The position numbers and the translations under genes were made by a program. This document shows, one piece after another, positions 11,575 to 22,640 of a DNA stretch of 64,000 nt (the first letter of the stretch is position 1; every line of letters begins with the position of its first letter). The DNA is from Camelus bactrianus (taxonomy: Eukaryota > Chordata > Mammalia > Artiodactyla > Camelidae): contig NC_133547.1 in NCBI RefSeq assembly GCF_048773025.1, positions 46,033,004-46,097,003 on the forward strand, written 5' to 3'. The notes under the pieces are model-generated. The model made no database searches and was not told where the DNA came from. It saw nothing but the letters and a program-made list of their open reading frames with translations.

Positions 11575-11870
11575 TACGGAATGCTAATGCACCAGAAAGG
11601 AATGAAACACAGCAACAGACATCAACATGGATCAATCATGAGTTAAAAGAGCCAATCAAAGAAGGATACGCAGACTATGAATCAATTTAATTAAAGTTCA
11701 AAAACAGGCAAAACTTAGAAAATGGTCTTTAGAGATACACACATGTCAAAACTATAAAGACAAGCATTGGAATGATACAAAATTATTCCCAGCCGTCTCT
11801 GGGAAAGAGAGGAGCTGTGATTGGAAGGCAGCAGGGTACTTGATCTTGAAATTAGTGTTCTATTCTGACG
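11575..11870 (+). repeat. LINE-1 3' end relic
   Basis: Sequence such as 'catcaacatggatcaatc', then 'aaagttcaaaaacaggcaaa' and 'tctctgggaaagagagga' follows the end of an old L1. It directly abuts the retroviral LTR and has the same orientation as the L1 before the provirus. Confidence 0.65.
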
Positions 11871-12629
11871 CTGATTGATTACATAAATGTTCATTTTATA
11901 ATTATTCTTTAAATGGAATCTATCTATCCTCGAATCAGGCTCTGAGGAACACTGCCCTAAAGCCCCCATTTGAATCCATCAAAACCTTAGAATTCTGTAC
12001 CAGTACTTTGCCCGCGTCTGGGTCTCTCATTCCTAGAGAGTGAATGGGACGTATACTGTCTAAACTGTCTCCAGCTCAGAATGAAGGCAGGCTGGCCAGG
12101 CCCTCCCACCATCGTCTGAGTCTCTCCTGAGCAACTGTGGAGGCAAAATACACATCCACACCTCCCCAAGGACAAGTTATAATATAGAAATAGTGCATGG
12201 AGTGCAAATCCACACTTAGGGAAGAAATATTTTCCTCCCAGAAACTCAATTAGCAAAGATGTAACTTTTCCCACAAAAAAAAGAAAAATATTTTTCATTA
12301 TTATATAATGCTGTTTAGGTCCTGAGAGCCAGGCTTTCAAACCTGTCATTCTAGAAAAGGGTTGTTGTTTTATATTTGCATAACCAAAGGTTCTTGAGGG
12401 GTATTTTTTCCCCAGAACAATGAAGCAGTCTGCCTCAAAATCAACCCAAGGCAGAAAACCACTTCCAACCTTCAAATGAAATGAAATGTGCTGTTACTTC
12501 TGTACAGAAGTCTCTGGGTTTTTTTCTTTCTTTTCTCCCTTCCCTTTCTTCCTTTAAATCAGCAGTAAGTTCCTTCTTCACACCAGAGTCATTTCCATTT
12601 ATGGATACTCTTGCCCTGTTAGAAAGTTC
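11871..12629. other. Stretch with no recognised feature
   Basis: No gene or repeat family was recognised. The minus-strand frame at 11987-12475 (162 codons) has no known domain. Confidence 0.35.
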
Positions 12630-12775
12630 TTTCTTTATTGAAGTATTTCTCACTGGGAGCTTTCAGTCGTTTGGTTCTGTTTCCGCCCCTTGGGGCCAGA
12701 GTGTAAATCTAATCCCTCTTCAACATGACAGCCTTTCAAATAGGTTAAGACACTTACCACATCTTCCTGGAATTT
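12630..12775 (-). repeat. CR1/L3-like LINE relic, antisense
   Basis: 'cccttggggccagagtg', then 'cctcttcaacatgacagcc' and 'ttcaaatag' read as the reverse complement of the same ancient CR1-type LINE that opens the window. Confidence 0.45.
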
Positions 12776-13121
12776 TCTTTTCTCTCAGTCCCTTGGCTAT
12801 CTCCCAAATGGCAGTTTTGAACCCCTTCTCCATCCTGGCTGATGTGTTCTTAGGCTCCACTTTGTCTCTCCCCAGTACAGAGAGGGGAGCCCAGACTTGA
12901 GGTTAAGATCCAGTGACAGAGGAGGAAAAACTGTTTTTCTTCTACCTACCTTATATTCATTGTCTTGGGCTCTGCAAATCAGACTGACAGAAGACAGCTT
13001 AACAAGAGAAAAACAGATGTTTATTCGTATGTGCGTTGCAAGAACACGTGGGAGTGCTCACTAATAAGTAATTCAAAGGTGTAGCTAGAACTTGGGTTTA
13101 TATAACATCTCAACAAAAGAA

Positions 13122-13338
13122 CAAGCTTTTTTTTTTAACACCTTTTTATGGTGTGACTCCGTACAGTAAACTACACATATTTCAGATGTACAATTTGATG
13201 AATTTTGATAGGTGGCTACACCCATGAAACCACCACCACAATCAAGATAGCTAACATTTCCATCACTCCCCAAGAGGTGCAAATTTCGAATTCCCAGTTT
13301 ATCTCTTCCCAGCTCCTTTACCCCCTGGTAACTATAAG
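13122..13338 (-). repeat. LINE-1 3' UTR fragment, antisense
   Basis: A T-run at about 13127-13136 (the poly(A) in reverse) is followed by 'acacccatgaaaccaccacc' and 'ccccctggtaactataag'. This is the pattern of a minus-strand L1 3' UTR. Short flanks 'aagaacaag' and 'aagaacaac' may be a target duplication. Confidence 0.7.
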
Positions 13339-14099
13339 TTAAGAACAACAAGGTTTTAGAGAAGTAATGAGGAAAAGGACTGAGCTTCCGGGGGTGGGAA
13401 ACTGTTGGAAGGCAAACCCGAGGGGAAAGTAATGGTACATAAGGGCTGGTATTAGCAGAGGCTGTTAGGCAGATTCCTTTGGTGCTGGTCTCTGGGCTGA
13501 TAAGGACCTCCAGTTATCTCTGGTGATTAACTTCTGCCTCTCCAAGTAGGGAGGGATGGTGGGGTGGCGGAGTTGGGAGAACCTTTTCAAATTTATGCCC
13601 TGTTTTTGGGGCAAACAGGGAGAGCAGAGAGCTTTTATTCTATCTGCTTCTTCTCAATTGCCTTTGGCTCAAAATAATCCTTATGCCAAGGTGGCATATT
13701 CTGCTCCCCTTCAGTCATAAGATGACCAGCCTAGCCTGCAGTGAGGTTATCAACCCCACTTTCTAGATAGTATATGCCTATTATTGCCATGGTTTTAAGG
13801 ATGATAATGTGCACAGAATCAGAAGCAATTTTTGACTCATGCCAAGCGTAGGGACTGGAGGAGGAAAAGAGTAGGAAATTAGTTTGTCTTTTAAAAAGCG
13901 AAAGCTATTACAACCGTTTTTGTGAAATGTTTATTATTGATGCCTGGTTGTCAAGCAGCACAATAACAGCTGATGTCAAAACCTGAAGGGCTGCCAAACA
14001 AATGAGGGATTTGTCAGATTACATTTGCCATGCGTTGAATTTGACAACAGCAGTTAACTCTAGATAAGTGGCCTCAGTCTTCATAGTATGGAGTTCATT
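13339..14099. other. Stretch with no recognised feature
   Basis: Single-copy-like sequence. No gene, RNA or repeat family was recognised. Confidence 0.35.
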
Positions 14100-14332
14100 T
14101 TATTAGTAACAGATAAAGCCTCAAGGCTCAGTGATTTAACACAATAAGAGTTTATTTCTTGTCTCTTTTTATCCAATGTGAGTTTCCTGCATGGGTGGCT
14201 CTCTCTTAAGCTGGATTCAGGGATCCAGCCTCCTTCTCTGCCATTGTCGACAGGCTGTTCCCAAGAGTGCCCTGGGGATGGGAGACTGCAGGAAGGGCAG
14301 CCAATTTCATCCCAACCAGCCAGCGTGGGGAA
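14100..14332 (+). repeat. Ancient interspersed repeat, 5' half
   Basis: 'gtgatttaacacaataagag' then 'tttatttcttgtctc' begins a repeat family widespread in mammals that I cannot name. Its other half appears to lie at 14823-14965, after a solo LTR. Confidence 0.5.
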
Positions 14333-14817
14333 TGTGGGGCCAACTGACGTCCTTCAGAGTCCGGCGACCCCCATTTCTGGGCTCTCGGATGCCTGCCTGT
14401 GATCCCTCAACAGATAAAGTATATTTTTTACTGGGCAAGTTTCCCCTAACAAACTAATAGCCCTAGGTAAAGCCTAATCTCACAACAGCTCAGGCTGGTT
14501 TGTTCAGCCCATGTTACCAGAGTCATAAACCCCACCGCCCTTCACATACCCTAAACGTCTTACCTCATCTACAACCAATCAGATTTGTGCATAAGCCGAT
14601 CAGGCACTTTGTGACCCTACCTTATAAAAGACCCCAACAACTGGCCCTCGATGCTCACACAGCACCTCTTGTCTGTGTGGCCCACTGTTGCCTTTAGCAG
14701 CATACCCTAATAAACTCCTATTCTCATACTTTATCTCTGGCAAATTCTTTTACTAACCCATGAGTCACCATGTCACCAGTCCACAGCCACCACCTTGTCC
14801 CACAACAGGGAAGAACA
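14333..14817 (+). mobile_element. Solo LTR (class I type), 485 bp
   Basis: Begins TGTGGGG and ends CCCACAACA. It is flanked on both sides by the same five bases, gggaa (14328-14332 and 14818-14822), as expected from retroviral integration. Inside are a CCAAT box (14575-14579), a TATA box (14623-14629) and the polyadenylation signal AATAAA (14709-14714) in LTR order. No internal viral sequence adjoins it. Confidence 0.75.
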
Positions 14818-14822
14818 TGGAC

Positions 14823-14965
14823 GGTGACCCATGGGAGGACTTCGGGGCCAAGTGTGGGAGTGGAGGGCATCACTTCTGCCTTTAACCTCTTGCCTAAAAC
14901 TTGGTGGCAGGGCCAACTTAACCACAGGGAGGCTGCAAACAGTCTACATATGTGCCTAAAAAGAA
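14823..14965 (+). repeat. Ancient interspersed repeat, 3' half
   Basis: 'catcacttctgcctttaacc', 'cacagggaggctgcaaac' and 'agtctacatatgtgcc' continue the family interrupted at 14332 by the solo LTR. Confidence 0.5.
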
Positions 14966-15025
14966 GAATTTATTTCTTGTCCCTCAGAAATCCAATGTGG
15001 GGAATTCCTGTATAGGTGGCAGATA
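14960..15025 (+). repeat. Second head of the same ancient repeat
   Basis: 'aatttatttcttgtccctc' and 'aatccaatgtggggaattcc' closely match the head of the copy at 14140-14205. This suggests a second truncated copy or a local duplication. Confidence 0.5.
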
Positions 15026-15064
15026 ACATTTGTTATCAACCGACTGAAACATTATTATTGTGAA

Positions 15065-15126
15065 AATTGTTTTAACCTCATGGGCCCCTGAGAGGGTCTC
15101 AGGGACCCCCAGACCATACTTTGAGA
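15065..15126. repeat. hAT-type DNA transposon end
   Basis: 'ctgagagggtctcaggg' followed by 'catactttgagacccctg' resembles the end of a MER/Charlie-type non-autonomous hAT element. The partner end was not found. Confidence 0.5.
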
Positions 15127-16678
15127 CCCCTGCCCTAGAACATCAGATGACTCTTAGGTGGGCTGATTTCACAGCATTAGGGTATGATACTAAAAGGCCA
15201 CGTAGTCACCTTTTGCCTTCCTAAACATTTCATATTTAGGGTTAAAATGCCCTTCTTCAGCCTTCCCCAGGCTCAGTTCTAAGAGACTTAGCTAACTGCC
15301 TCCCCTCCGCATTAGGGGCCCCTGCAGCTGGCAGAGACGTCTCAGTCCTTGATTATCTCAGGGCTGTGCTCCTGTCCATGGCCTATGGCCTCTTCCCACC
15401 TGTTCCTTTCAGCTCAGACCATGTATGGCCCTCCTGGGGCTGATCTCAGCAGCTTGTCCGTGCTGAGTCCATTCCCACCTCTCCTTGAAAATGGCCAACA
15501 GAGGAACAGTCATGCTCCCCTCTGACTCCCAAGAGGTGCTCCCTGCTACACCCCTTAAACCAGGGTCCCTTCTCCTGGGCTTTCCTGATGGGCACTGCCC
15601 TCCTGCTCAGAGGGGGCTGATCCCCTTCCTCCCCATTCAGTCACCCATGCAACCCTCTCTCTGTGCCTCATGACCCCCAGCAGGAAGATCTGCAGGCTCC
15701 AAGGCACTTCTGACTCAGATCCTGTTCCTCCAACTCCTTCTGGTTTGGAATAAAGATGGGAGCACACCTTATAGCTCCTGCATTATTGCTGGAACTTCCA
15801 GAACTCTCTCCCTCTCCCCTCTGGCCCATGTTCTTTCTCTAGGTTTACATCTGCGGGGTGGGGACCCTGGACAGAAGCCTGCTCTGCTGGTGTGTACTTC
15901 CAGCCCCTCAGCCTCACCTGAGATGCTGCCCTTTGAACCCCGAAGTCAGGGATCAGGCACTTTTTCACACGTCTTATCCTTGCCTGACAGCTCCCGTCTG
16001 GGGCAAATCGCAGCCTCACTGTCTCAGTGTACAAATGCCAGTGGTGGTGGAAGAGAAAAACAGAACATGGCAGTTAATGTCTTAAGTTATTAGTCTGCTG
16101 TGTACTAACTTGCGTGCAAATGGGTTAAGTGGTTTCTGGGCAAAACGATGCTTAGAGGCACTTTTGAGAGAGAGAAGGACTTATTCCGAAGACATGGCTT
16201 TAAAGCAGGCACTGTGAGATTGTTTGCACCAGCTTCCTCAGGAAGAAGATGAGGGGAGCAGCGGTGACTCTGAAGATGCCATGTGTGTGGACAGGAGACG
16301 CACTTAGCACCCTCCAGGCCAGTTTTATCTGGAAAGTTCTTTACCAGTCCCAGCTCCTGCCCTCAGCTCCCCATTTTGCTGAAGTCCAAGCAGGCCTTCA
16401 TCCTCCATTCCTTTGTCCTGTTCCTCCTTAGTCTTGACAGGGCACAGTGTTGGGTAGAGGAAACCCAGGTCACAGGAAACGCTGAGAATGACACAACCAG
16501 CAGCACTCTGCCCTCATTCACCCACCAGGGCTTGGGCCCAAGTCTGGCAGAAGTACCAGGTCATGTTTTGTCATGATATCCAGATTTTTGAACACTGGTC
16601 AAGACCTACTTCCTGACAAAGACTCTCTCAACTCTCTTCTCAGCTGGGTCCTGACTTTGGGCTTCCATGTCCGTCTCT
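15127..16678. other. Stretch with no recognised feature
   Basis: Single-copy-like sequence, moderately GC-rich. The frames are short and unrecognised. Confidence 0.35.
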
Positions 16679-16693
16679 GCACTGTCCAATCTT

Positions 16694-16853
16694 TTGTTTT
16701 GTTTTGTTTTGTTTTGTTTTGTTTTGTTTTGTGGGAGGAGGTAATTAGGTTTATTTATTATTATTATTTATTTAATGGAGGTACTGATGATTGAACCTGT
16801 GACCTCATGGATGCTAATCATGTGCTCTACCACTGAGCTATATCCTCCCCCTG
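16694..16853 (-). repeat. Camelid tRNA-derived SINE (vic-1 type)
   Basis: On the minus strand the head (about 16851 down to 16778) carries an A box (tagctcagtgg) and a B box (ggttcaatc) of RNA polymerase III. An AATAAT-rich region and seven AAAAC units (16696-16730) form the tail. Flanks gcactgtccaatctt (16679-16693) and gcactggctaatctt (16854-16868) match at 13 of 15 bases and are the target-site duplication. The vic-1 family is known from camelids, so this element is the main clue to the host. Confidence 0.85.
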
Positions 16854-16868
16854 GCACTGGCTAATCTT

Positions 16869-17215
16869 AGCAAGAATCCTACTAAGTCAGCTTAGCAAGA
16901 ACCCCCACCCTCAGTATCTGATCATCCTCAATATCTGATTGGGTTCCTCCTCCCCTCCACCCCCCAGGGGATGTCCAAGCACCCTGGCCTGCCTTCAGCA
17001 AGAATCCTGGCAGGTCAGTTTAACCTGAATCCTCCTTTACCCTCATGGCAGTTTTCCATCCACTGACCCCCATCCTGCTCTTTGGCCATAAATTTCCACT
17101 TTTCTTTGTTGTATTCAGAGTTGAGCCCAATCTCTCTTTCCTACAGCAAAAGCCCATTGCAACTATCACAACAGTCCCCTTGAATAAAGTCTGCCTTACC
17201 ATGCTTTCATAAATG
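16869..17215 (+). mobile_element. Probable solo LTR
   Basis: Shows an LTR-like order: repeated 'agcaagaatcct' phrases (16870 and 16999), a TATA-like cataaatt (17088-17095), and AATAAA (17183-17188) followed by 'gtctgccttaccatgc'. The exact ends are not clear, and the upstream side is disturbed by the SINE. No viral genes adjoin it. Confidence 0.5.
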
Positions 17216-17995
17216 TCATAAATAATTTTTCCTTTAACAGAATAATACTTTTTCTTTAATATCTTATATCAAGAGCTCACCTGCAGGAAGGCTGAAGCCT
17301 AGAAGGCTTCTAAAGACTCCCAGGGAAGGTGTAGATAAGCTCAAGGTAAGTCCTCTCGGAGGCAGCAAGCCAATGATGCTTCTCCTCCCGGAGTCTTGGG
17401 TGGTTTGTTGTGTCCAGTGGGAGCACACTGGCTCTGCCTTCCCAGCTCCTGCGAGAGAGGCTCGACCCTGGGGAGAGGCTGGGAGGTCGCAAAGGCTGGA
17501 GGGAGGATGAATTCAAAACAGGTACAGAGTCAACCATGTGGACGTGACTGCTGTGTGGCCCACACAGAAGCAAACGCCAAGACAGCAGGACAGTACACCG
17601 CCAACACTGCAGTGCCACACACCCTTCCCACGTGTGCCACCAAATGCAGGTGCGTGTGTAAAATTTGATACAACTGACAGTATGTTCCAAAACAGCAATG
17701 ATATGTGAGAAGGAATGTGGAGCTGAGCAGGCAGTGGGATGTAGCATGGAATTGAGTACAATTTGTTGCAAAAAGAGGCAGAGGACAGGGTGGTGATGGA
17801 GACAGTTTTCCTTTGGCTAGAACAATAGCGAGTGTTTCCTCCTGAGGATAGGAGGGTCCAGCCAGGGCAATAGGGTTGTACTCAAATATAGATCCAAGGT
17901 TAAAGGACATCTAAAAGACCAGGGGGTTGACAGCAGATATAACTGAATTGTTTCTTATGTACCAGTGAAACCCTAGTATTTAAAAGCATGCCAGG
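17216..17995. other. Stretch with no recognised feature
   Basis: No gene or repeat family was recognised. The frames (up to 153 codons, minus strand, 17310-17771) show no known domain. Confidence 0.35.
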
Positions 17996-18097
17996 ATGCC
18001 ACTGGGGCATCACAGATGTGAAAACATTGGAATGATACAGAGATTATCATGGCCCCTGCACCAGATAACTTGAACCTTCATGAAGCTTTCCATATTT
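17996..18097 (+). pseudogene. U6 snRNA pseudogene
   Basis: The 102 bp align along the whole of U6 snRNA (about 107 nt). The best-kept parts are 'ttggaatgatacagaga', 'atcatggcccctgc' and 'catgaagctttccatattt'. The 5' stem-loop and the centre have many changes. There is no T-run terminator straight after it and no clear upstream promoter, so it is taken as an old retroposed copy. Confidence 0.85.
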
Positions 18098-18364
18098 GGG
18101 GGCACTTTTCTGTATGATTGAAGAGTTTCTAATAAATACATGATATTTCTCAGTTTTCCCAAAACAACCAGCAAAGTGGTTTGAAAAAAAAAAGACTGAA
18201 AATAAGTAACTCAAAATGTAAACGGCGGTAATTCCAAGTTGTGAGACTACAGATGATTGTTCTTTTCTTTATTGGATTTTAAAATTTTCTAAAAATAAAA
18301 TGGAAAGGCATAAACATAATAAAAGAAGCTCAAACAAGCTGATTGAAATCCTAGGGTTTCATAG

Positions 18365-18555
18365 GTGCAATTTTATTTAATCCTCTGAACATCTCTATGG
18401 GACACAGGTTATTTTTTTTTCATTTTCAGGTGGGGAAACTGAAACTGAAGCTGTTAAATAATGTCTTCAAGTTCCCACAGCTAGTATGTGAGTGGATCTG
18501 GAATTGAACCCCGATCTTTTGGCCCTGGAGTCCATGTTCCCCCTTCCACTTCTCA
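18365..18555 (-). repeat. MIR SINE, antisense
   Basis: Reads as reverse MIR: 'ggggaaactgaaactgaag', 'cacagctagtatgtgagtgg', then 'gaattgaacccc'. Confidence 0.8.
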
Positions 18556-18855
18556 CTGTCTCTCAAGAACAGTATACTCTTCTGATGGCTAAACCAACAG
18601 GATACTTTAGGAAGAAAGCCAGTGGTCCTCTCCTGCTGTCACCCAGAATGAGCGACTGAGCTGCAATGCCTGGGAGCGACCAGGAAAGAGTGCTAGTCCA
18701 TCAGCTAGGAGACAGGTGACTCAGGAGACATAACGTCTACTGAGGAGTGACCACGGCTTGCACAAGGACTCGAAGGATCCTCAGATCCGAACTTAGAAGT
18801 AGGCTTCTTTTAAAAAAAAAATCACCTCTGCAGAACACCCATAATTCATAGATCT
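18556..18855. other. Stretch with no recognised feature
   Basis: Nothing recognised. Confidence 0.35.
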
Positions 18856-19310
18856 TGTTGACTCAGGAAAAACACACAACCTAAAGGTTGCAAGTTATGT
18901 TTTATTCAGGGACCTTACTGAGGACTATAGACTGGGAGACAACCTCTCAGACAGTTCTGAGGAACTGTTCCAAAGAGGTGAGGGAGGAGCTAGGATATAT
19001 AGGATATTTGCTGAAAACAAAAACAAAAACAAAATGTAGTTGAATGTGAGAAGCTTACTGCTAATCAAAAAACAGACATCTCAATTTTAGTGCTTTTCAA
19101 TGTATGGAAAGAGGCAAGAGTCTGTGCTCACTGAAATTACTCCTTTGATATGCATCTTAGCTATGTAGGGTTTCAGTGTCCTGTTTTTCTCCAACCTAAA
19201 TTCCCCTCAGCGTGCATCGTTGTGGGGTGGCTGCAGTGGCTGATGTCTTGATGGCAGCAACATCCTTGGTTTACTGAAATGGCAGGTGACATTCTTTGCC
19301 CACAGCCTAT
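18856..19310 (-). mobile_element. Probable solo LTR, antisense
   Basis: 'tttattcagggaccttactg' and 'gaggactatagactgggag' begin a repeat I recall as an LTR common in even-toed ungulates. Read on the minus strand, a TATA-like box near 18996-19001 is followed about 95 bp later by AATAAA (18901-18906), the normal LTR order. The ends are approximate and no internal viral sequence adjoins it. Confidence 0.6.
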
Positions 19311-19377
19311 GCTCAGTCTTGACTTGTCACCTGTGTAGGAAAGGCCTTCTAGGCCCTTATTCCAGTCTATTGTGGAA

Positions 19378-19890
19378 CTACAAATTACCCCAAAACTTGG
19401 CACCTTAAAACAATCATATCATTTTACTTAAAAGGGCATTGCTGGACACTTTTCACTTGGGGTCTTTCTTGTGGTTACAGTCAGATGTTAGCTGGAGCTG
19501 CATGCCGTATCTGAAGGCTCAGCTGGGCTGAACGTGCAAATGGCTCATTCACGTGAGTGGTGGTTAATGTTGACTGAATGGACTGTCCACTAGGAAGCCC
19601 ACACATGGCCTCTCCAGCTGGGCCAACTCAGGGTGGTTGGACTTCTCACCTGATGTCTAGCTTCCCCCAGGACAAGCATCCCCAAAGAACCAGGCTGGAG
19701 CTGCAAGGCCTTCTCTGATCTAGCCTCAGAAGTCATGCAGCACCACTCCCATGGCATTCTATTGGCTACAAGTGAATATGAGACAGACTAGACTCAAGGG
19801 GAGGGGAATTAGGCTCCACCTCCTGATGGAGGTGTGACAAAGTCATGTTACAAAGAAGCATATAAGGTGAGAGAGGTTGTCTTAGCCAAC
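19378..19890 (+). repeat. Ancient interspersed repeat, LTR-like
   Basis: 'acaaattaccccaaaacttgg', 'cctaaaaca'-type sequence and later 'gcctcagaagtcatgcag' and 'caaggggaggggaatta' follow a common old mammalian repeat whose ends resemble an LTR. The family name is not certain. No coding part. Confidence 0.5.
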
Positions 19891-20489
19891 TCAGAAAAAT
19901 AAAGTCTGCCTCAGTCACTCAATCCAATGCTTCCCATCATTTGTCACTTCATAGCACACACAGAAAGTATTAATATGTGTGTGGGTCATGACACACCAGT
20001 TGGGAAATTCTGATGGGCTCGCTGTGATAAACAAAGCTTCCTTTCCTTATTTTATAGCTAGCATGCATTTGAGAACCAGATTTCTCACAGGCTTCAGAGT
20101 AATGTTTGAGCCAACAGAAAAGAAACTCCCCAGCTCTAATTCTTCTGGGCTATTGATTTCTCTGCTATGAGAGTTTTTGTGTCCAAAATCTTTGAGATAG
20201 TTTTCCATTTTATCTTCCATAAACACTTAAGGAGAAAACATGCATTCTTTGTGCGTTGGATCTGTTTAAAATATATGCTGCCAATCTAAAAGAATAACTG
20301 AATCGGGTACTTCAAGGATGTTAAAATTCATGAGTTTATAGTGGTTTCAAAACAACAATGACAACAATAGAAATCATTCTGGCAATCTTTGGAGGTTTCC
20401 AGGGCACTTAGTCATTCAGAAAACTGGATAACAAAGGGAAGGACAAAGCGTTCTTCCTGCCTTCCCTGTATGAACCACATTTCATGACA
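19891..20489. other. Stretch with no recognised feature
   Basis: Nothing recognised. Confidence 0.3.
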
Positions 20490-20930
20490 TGTCAGTTACC
20501 ATTGTACGGGCTCCCGACCCACTCTTCCTAGCTCTGTGTTGGGATACTGGTACTGGACCCTGTGAGTATTTCTCCTACTGCCGCCTGGAGTAGTGTTAAG
20601 CTTTTGTCAGTAGAGGATGCTGGAAGGACATTGCAGGAGGAAGGAGTTTCTCTTTCTGGCTCCAGTGTGCTCTCCTGTTTGTGGAGGACACCCCAGTGAG
20701 TTTCAGCAGTGCCCTGGTAGATGGCTCCCTATGGGGCTTTGTCGGCATCCCAGTGGGCAGTTCTTGCTTGTCAGCCTTGGCCTAACGTACTTCCATGAAT
20801 TCCTCGCTATCCAGAGGGCTACAGCCACACTGTCTCCATCTTCTGGGGTGGGAAGACCTTCTTCCAATTTGTCACTCCCTTGGGTGCTCTGACTCAGCTC
20901 TGGAGGTATGGCTCTTCCCTGGAGCTGCTA
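20490..20930. repeat. Possible ancient repeat, unassigned
   Basis: 'gggatactggtactggacc' and 'ggacattgcaggaggaagg' recall an old interspersed repeat that I cannot name. No coding sequence was recognised. Confidence 0.3.
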
Positions 20931-21394
20931 TTCCTGTATTCTTTAGAGTTTCTTAATCCTTACTGGTTAATCCTCTATTACATTTAATAATCTCTTATAT
21001 TAACATCTTTCTGTCCAAATCTCTGTGTGTTTTCTGTCTCCTGTCTGGACCTTGACTGAGTCACATGGTAATCAAATAGTTGATGTGGGAAAGTTCTTTT
21101 ATACATAAGAAGACTGGCTAAGAAATGTGTAAGGAATGACAGAATTAGAATATTACACAGTGAAAAAACCAGATCTAGGCAATGATCATGAGTGATGCTC
21201 AACCACTTGGTAAGGCTGATGGGGAACCTAATAATGAATGGATCAGGGTGATTTTACCTGAATCTGGAGGTGGAGTTACCCTGAGCTGATATAGTGTAAG
21301 CTTCAGCCCTAATCACTTATCCGGCTCTCTTCCAAGACCTAGAACCTAATTTTATATTTGTAATTTAGCTTTCTCCCTCTTAAAGAAAGTTCCT
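20931..21394. other. Stretch with no recognised feature
   Basis: Nothing recognised. Confidence 0.3.
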
Positions 21395-22190
21395 CAAATT
21401 GGAAAGTTTATTCTCCATGTACCTGGACCACAGCATGAACCTACTGATCAACCTTAAGATCACAAAAACAGAGATAACCAAACATGACACACCTGCTGTG
21501 TTGGATGGAAAAGGAAATAGCGCCATCCAGGAAACACTTCTGCCAAATTTTAATCTCAAACTGATCAAGCCTCCGGATATAATCACTAGTATATATAAAC
21601 CACTGGGGATAGAAGAACATGTAAAAGACACCATGAGAATACAACAGCCAAATCCAAAATATGGGAGATTTTGTAGGACAAATTATTTTTTCAAAAAATT
21701 TTTTCAACAAATAAATTGCAAGTAAAAAAAGTGGGGGGTGTGACAGGGAGGGAGAGTATCATATATATTTAAAAAGACTTGAGAAATGTCACCAAAAGTG
21801 ATGTGTGTACCTTGTTTGGATCCCAATTCAGGTAAAATAACTGTTTATGAGATCATCAGAATTTTTCTACTGATTGAATAGTAGATGGTATTAAGGAATT
21901 ACTGTTAATTTCTTCTAGGTATGATAATGGCATTATGGATTATTTTTTAAAGAGTTCTTAGAGATATGCATTCAAGTATTTTTGAATGAAGTGATATAAA
22001 CTCTTGGATTGTTTTTAAAAATAATCTAGCAGAGACGGATAGTGGAGGTTATGAAGTGCCAATGGTCTTATGTTGATAAATGGTAAAGCTAGGTGATGGG
22101 TTCATGGAGGCTGATTTTGTATATATTTATTATTTTCAAACACATTTCAGTGTCTGTTTAAAAATGTCATCATAAAAAGTTGAATGAAGT
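21395..22190 (+). repeat. LINE-1 3' end relic (L1MC-like)
   Basis: 'ggtatgataatggcattatg', then 'agagatatgcattcaag', 'agctaggtgatgggttcatg' and the terminal 'tcataaaaagttgaatg' follow the 3' UTR of an old L1. The frame at 21399-21725 (108 codons) lies in its 5' part and has no known domain. Confidence 0.7.
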
Positions 22191-22254
22191 AAAACATATG
22201 TTACCACAGGTGATACATTATCTACGTATTAATAATAAGCAAATTCATATGATA

Positions 22255-22445
22255 TATTGCAGTTCATAGAGCACTTTTCATACATAATTCAACATAATCC
22301 TAACCTCAAGCCTACAAGATAAGTTTTATTATCCTCTGTTCACAGGGAAGAGTTTCGGAGTGGTTAAGTCAGCGGCTCAGAGGTCTGGCGCTACCAGAAG
22401 GCACAAAGCCTTTCAGATCCAAGTCCTCTCTTTCTAAATCCCAGG
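22255..22445 (-). repeat. MIR SINE, antisense
   Basis: 'catagagcacttttcataca', 'attatcctctgttcacaggg' and 'gatccaagtc' read as reverse MIR. It faces a plus-strand MIR just downstream. Confidence 0.65.
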
Positions 22446-22479
22446 CTCCACCCGGTGAGGCGGAAGAAAAGCTGAATCA

Positions 22480-22640
22480 TCCTGGTTAAGTCATTTAACT
22501 TCTCAGCCTTAGAAAAATGGGAACAACGCTACTGAACCTGCCTTTTTCTTACTTGTTGCGAAATTCAAGTCTGATAATTTCTAGAAAAAAAATGCTTTGT
22601 TAATTATAAAGTGCCTTATAAACTTAGGTTGTCATACCGA
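22480..22640 (+). repeat. MIR SINE
   Basis: 'gttaagtcatttaacttctc' then 'gaaaaatgggaacaacg' and 'aattataaagtgcc' follow the MIR 3' half. Confidence 0.7.

Noticed and set aside
16778-16851. tRNA gene on the minus strand
   Set aside because: The A and B boxes are present, but the cloverleaf is degenerate and a SINE tail plus target duplication follow.
17996-18097. Functional U6 gene
   Set aside because: Too many changes in the 5' stem, no T-run terminator and no upstream TATA/PSE arrangement seen.
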